DNA from: Gyrodactylus bullatarudis
Taxonomy: Eukaryota; Platyhelminthes; Monogenea; Gyrodactylidea; Gyrodactylidae
NCBI GenBank assembly: GCA_012064415.1
Contig: SSNU01000868.1
Span: 8,731 to 67,978 of the forward strand
Direction of reading: 5' to 3'
Length of the DNA stretch: 59,248 nucleotides
Both the position numbers and the translations under genes were made by a program. Every line of letters starts with the position of its first letter. The first letter of the stretch is position 1. The notes beneath the pieces are model-generated. The model had not been told where the DNA came from, ran no database searches, and saw nothing but the letters and a program-made list of their open reading frames with translations. Below are positions 57,119 through 59,248 of the stretch, in pieces.

Positions 57119-58381
57119 TTAATTGATATGAAGATGAAAAACTTGCAGTCAATGTTTTATATCGAATACTCAAATCAAAAAAATGAATATTTTCTTGATT
57201 CTCACATTTGAAACTCATCCCTTTTGATAGTACCTAAAAAGTTCAGATTTTCAATCTGATTTATCGAAATAATTACGAATTTCTCTGAACTTTTATGGCC
57301 AAATACTTTTAGTTCAAAGGATATGTAATACATGCATCTGATTGTGATGGCTTGAATAATCTTAAATTGGTCATGTCTCATATAAGAACTACAATCGATT
57401 ACTCTAAGTCTTTGCTTTATTCCTCTCTTCATTCACCAGATGATTTACGAATTTCTTACAGACCCTAGTCTTTATGATTCATTCTTGCAGCGTTTTTACA
57501 ACTCCAGAGCTTTTATTTTGCTTTAACATTTTCTAATTTAACAAAAGATTTCCCTTTCTAATTATTTATTTTCTAATTTTTTACAATCAGATTTATCTAT
57601 AATTTCTATTAATTTAAATATACGATAATTGTCCAACACAAAAAAGGTTTATATCTGGCGCATTTTTTGGATTCAAAAAGATTTCTTCCTGACTACTTGA
57701 TGAAAAATCAGTTAGCTGAAGTTTTCTATTATAGTATTCATGACCATTGGCCATATTCGACTTGATCTGCTGGTTCATTGATATCTTCAGAATCATTTCG
57801 CACCTCGTATATTTCTAATTCTGTCACCTTTTCATTCTGAAAAGTGTGATAAACCCCCTTGCTGAAAAAAGTTTGTTTTAAAAATTAAGCCTTCAACATA
57901 AAAAATGATAACAGAATTGATAAGAAGTTGAATTTCTCACCTATCATGGAAGGCAAGTCGAGAAGAAAGATTTCGAATCAAGAAGCCATTCAATAAGAAT
58001 AACAGAGCCAGTTCTTTTCTTCTACTTGGATTTACACCAATAGGTCACAAAGAAATTCTGTATTGGGAAAAAAGAATTTGACCATTTATTTTTGTTAGAA
58101 ATTAAATTCTTCAAAGGACGTGGAATAAGCATCAATTTTAATTAATTCAAGCTACATACTGAAACCTAAGTATAAGTATATATTATGATATGTTATAAAT
58201 GCCGAAAAAAGTTCAGGAAATAAAGCTTGAAACGCCTTTTAGTCACTTGAGTGAATAATTTTTCGATCAAGTTAACATCATTACTTACAGTACAAGAGAC
58301 TTTCTATGTAGATGCAGTCGGACTTTCAACTACTCCAGAAACTTATTCTCTTCACTAATTGGAAGATATCTTTCTTGTTTT
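57119..58381. other. Intergenic, nothing recognised
   Basis: Short minus-strand frames (57218-56862, 57432-57202) overlap repeats or have no recognisable domain. Confidence 0.25.
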
Positions 58382-58455
58382 GCCCGGTGTGGTGATATCC
58401 GCCTCACCTCTCATATCGACACGCTTATTCTCGTCCTAGATTCACGCCCGGAAAC
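58382..58455 (+). repeat. tRNA-like segment, probable SINE head
   Basis: GCCCGGTGTGGTGATATCCG continues as CTCACCTCTCATATCGACAC and closes with a B-box-like TCCTAGATTCACGCCCGG. It aligns along its length with the minus-strand segment 58761-58687. Too degenerate to fold as a working tRNA. The surrounding locally GC-richer sequence keeps one plus-strand frame open for about 130 codons (58250-58650) without an ATG; this is probably incidental. Confidence 0.45.
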
Positions 58456-58686
58456 TCTTTCAAAGGTCCTTCAGCGAAATCAGCATCAACTACTGACTGA
58501 GAAGTTATTGATTACAAAGTGTGCGCAGAAAACGACAAGCCAGGTGCTATATAAATTCAAACATTTATCTCACAGTTATAGATTTAACATTATTTTTTTT
58601 TTGAAATCGAAAATTTTTATTTATATACAGAAATATCAAGATTAATAATTATACAAATAAGAGAACAGAGAAAGAGTGTTTAATGT

Positions 58687-58761
58687 GCCTGATGTGGGAG
58701 GGACCGAGAGTAAAGGGGTCCGAATGAGAGGTGAGAGAGATACCACTACGCCATACCGGGC
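58687..58761 (-). repeat. tRNA-like segment, 75 nt, probable SINE head
   Basis: Exactly 75 nt: the first seven bases GCCCGGT pair with the last seven ATCAGGC at six positions. TGGCGTAGTGG matches the pol III A box. The T-arm (around CTCGGTCCCTCCC) does not pair and the B box is poor, so it is not a functional tRNA. Homology with 58382-58455 in opposite orientation suggests two copies of a tRNA-derived SINE. Confidence 0.45.
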
Positions 58762-59009
58762 AATACAAAAGGTCTCGAACAGGGGACTTATTCAGTCAAA
58801 TAAAGGTTATGCCAATCCGATAAACCAAAATGAGAATATAAAAATCGGAAATGGTTAAGCAGAAAGTGAAATGAGTAAGACAAAGAACGGAAAGAATATT
58901 TTTAATAACGGGTTCACAGAGAGAGGTAAGAAATTCTCAATAATGAACGCTGTTCTTTTTAACCAAAAGGGGTCAAGTCTAGAGATAGTAATTAGAGACT
59001 CAATAATAG

Positions 59010-59248
59010 GGAAACAGGAATGTAATAATCCTTATTGGATTCTCTCTAAATGGTAAAGGAGAGCTTGAGTTGTTAATATGTTCAATGGGACTGGAAATCA
59101 ACCGAAATAAATGTAGAATTTTGCTACCTAACGGTCTGCCGGAATCATTTTTGAACAATCTCCACATTCCCGGAGAATTTGTTCTTGACACTTCAGACCT
59201 TGGATTTCAAATCTCCTCTAATCTTAAAATTTCACCCACAGCGAAGAT
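59010..59248 (+). pseudogene. Non-LTR reverse transcriptase fragment, continues beyond window
   Basis: The plus frame from about 59022 stays open to the window end. It reads VIILIGFSLNGKGELELLIC, then SMGLEINRNKCRILLPNG, and later DLGFQISSNL. Hydrophobic VIILIG after the position of YADD, the GLEIN..KC block and the LG..ISSNL block are the order seen just after the catalytic motif of LINE reverse transcriptases. The residues at the YADD position read GNRN, and a stop stands just upstream, so this copy is inactive. The family is not identified. Confidence 0.4.

Noticed and set aside
52305..57218. Apparent peptide similarity between frames at 52.4 kb (+) and 57.1 kb (-)
   Set aside because: Caused by shared family B DNA in opposite orientations, not by a protein family.
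58250..58650. Open plus-strand frame of about 130 codons without ATG
   Set aside because: It coincides with the tRNA-like segment and its flank; the openness is explained by locally higher GC and there is no homology that I recognise.
58687..58761. Functional tRNA gene
   Set aside because: Acceptor stem and A box fit, but the anticodon and T arms do not pair and the B box is poor.
1..59248. CRISPR arrays, operons or other prokaryotic systems
   Set aside because: No regularly spaced direct repeats or tightly packed co-directional genes; introns and eukaryotic gene families show a nuclear eukaryotic locus.

Overview
The window looks like a very AT-rich, repeat-dense stretch of an invertebrate nuclear genome, most likely an arthropod. 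A crustacean such as a parasitic copepod would fit, but this is inference from style, not proof. An innexin gap-junction gene and a Kekkon-like LRR/Ig receptor point to a protostome. The short spliceosomal introns of a SAAL1-like gene show that it is eukaryotic. Only three convincing genes occupy the 59 kb.

Layout. Positions 1-9190 are intergenic and hold dispersed repeats, a hAT-type miniature element (4480-4985) and a truncated TTAA-flanked miniature element (8153-8336). A single-exon Kekkon-like receptor gene lies on the minus strand at 9191-11101. Positions 11102-38166 form a 27-kb gene-poor tract. It contains a second hAT-type miniature element with a perfect 8-bp target duplication (13665-14201), a gag-like relic (15881-16296), an intact TTAA miniature element (18940-19154), several foldback elements, a 1.5-kb near-perfect palindrome (24546-26046) and a second foldback family (31899-32845). 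The innexin gene (38328-39641, plus) and the five-exon SAAL1-like gene (43137-39876, minus) are convergent, with 234 bp between their stop codons. Positions 43138-59248 are again repeat-rich, with a dead Tc1-type transposon carrying about 200-bp inverted repeats (48206-49713), a hAT/CGGBP1-like relic (52580-52999), two tRNA-like SINE-type segments (near 58.4 and 58.7 kb) and a piece of a non-LTR reverse transcriptase running off the end.

The genes do not form a pathway. The Kekkon-like protein is a predicted cell-surface receptor, innexin forms intercellular channels, and SAAL1 is an armadillo-like intracellular protein. The main interest is the repeat landscape. Several families recur and can be compared within the window: family A (foldback), family B (TTAA-flanked, starting CCCTTAA), family D (a relative of A), family E (the 3' end of an unrecognised coding element) and family F (a short coding-like relic). 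No complete new gene system was found. The closest candidates are the giant palindrome and the family E coding remnant.
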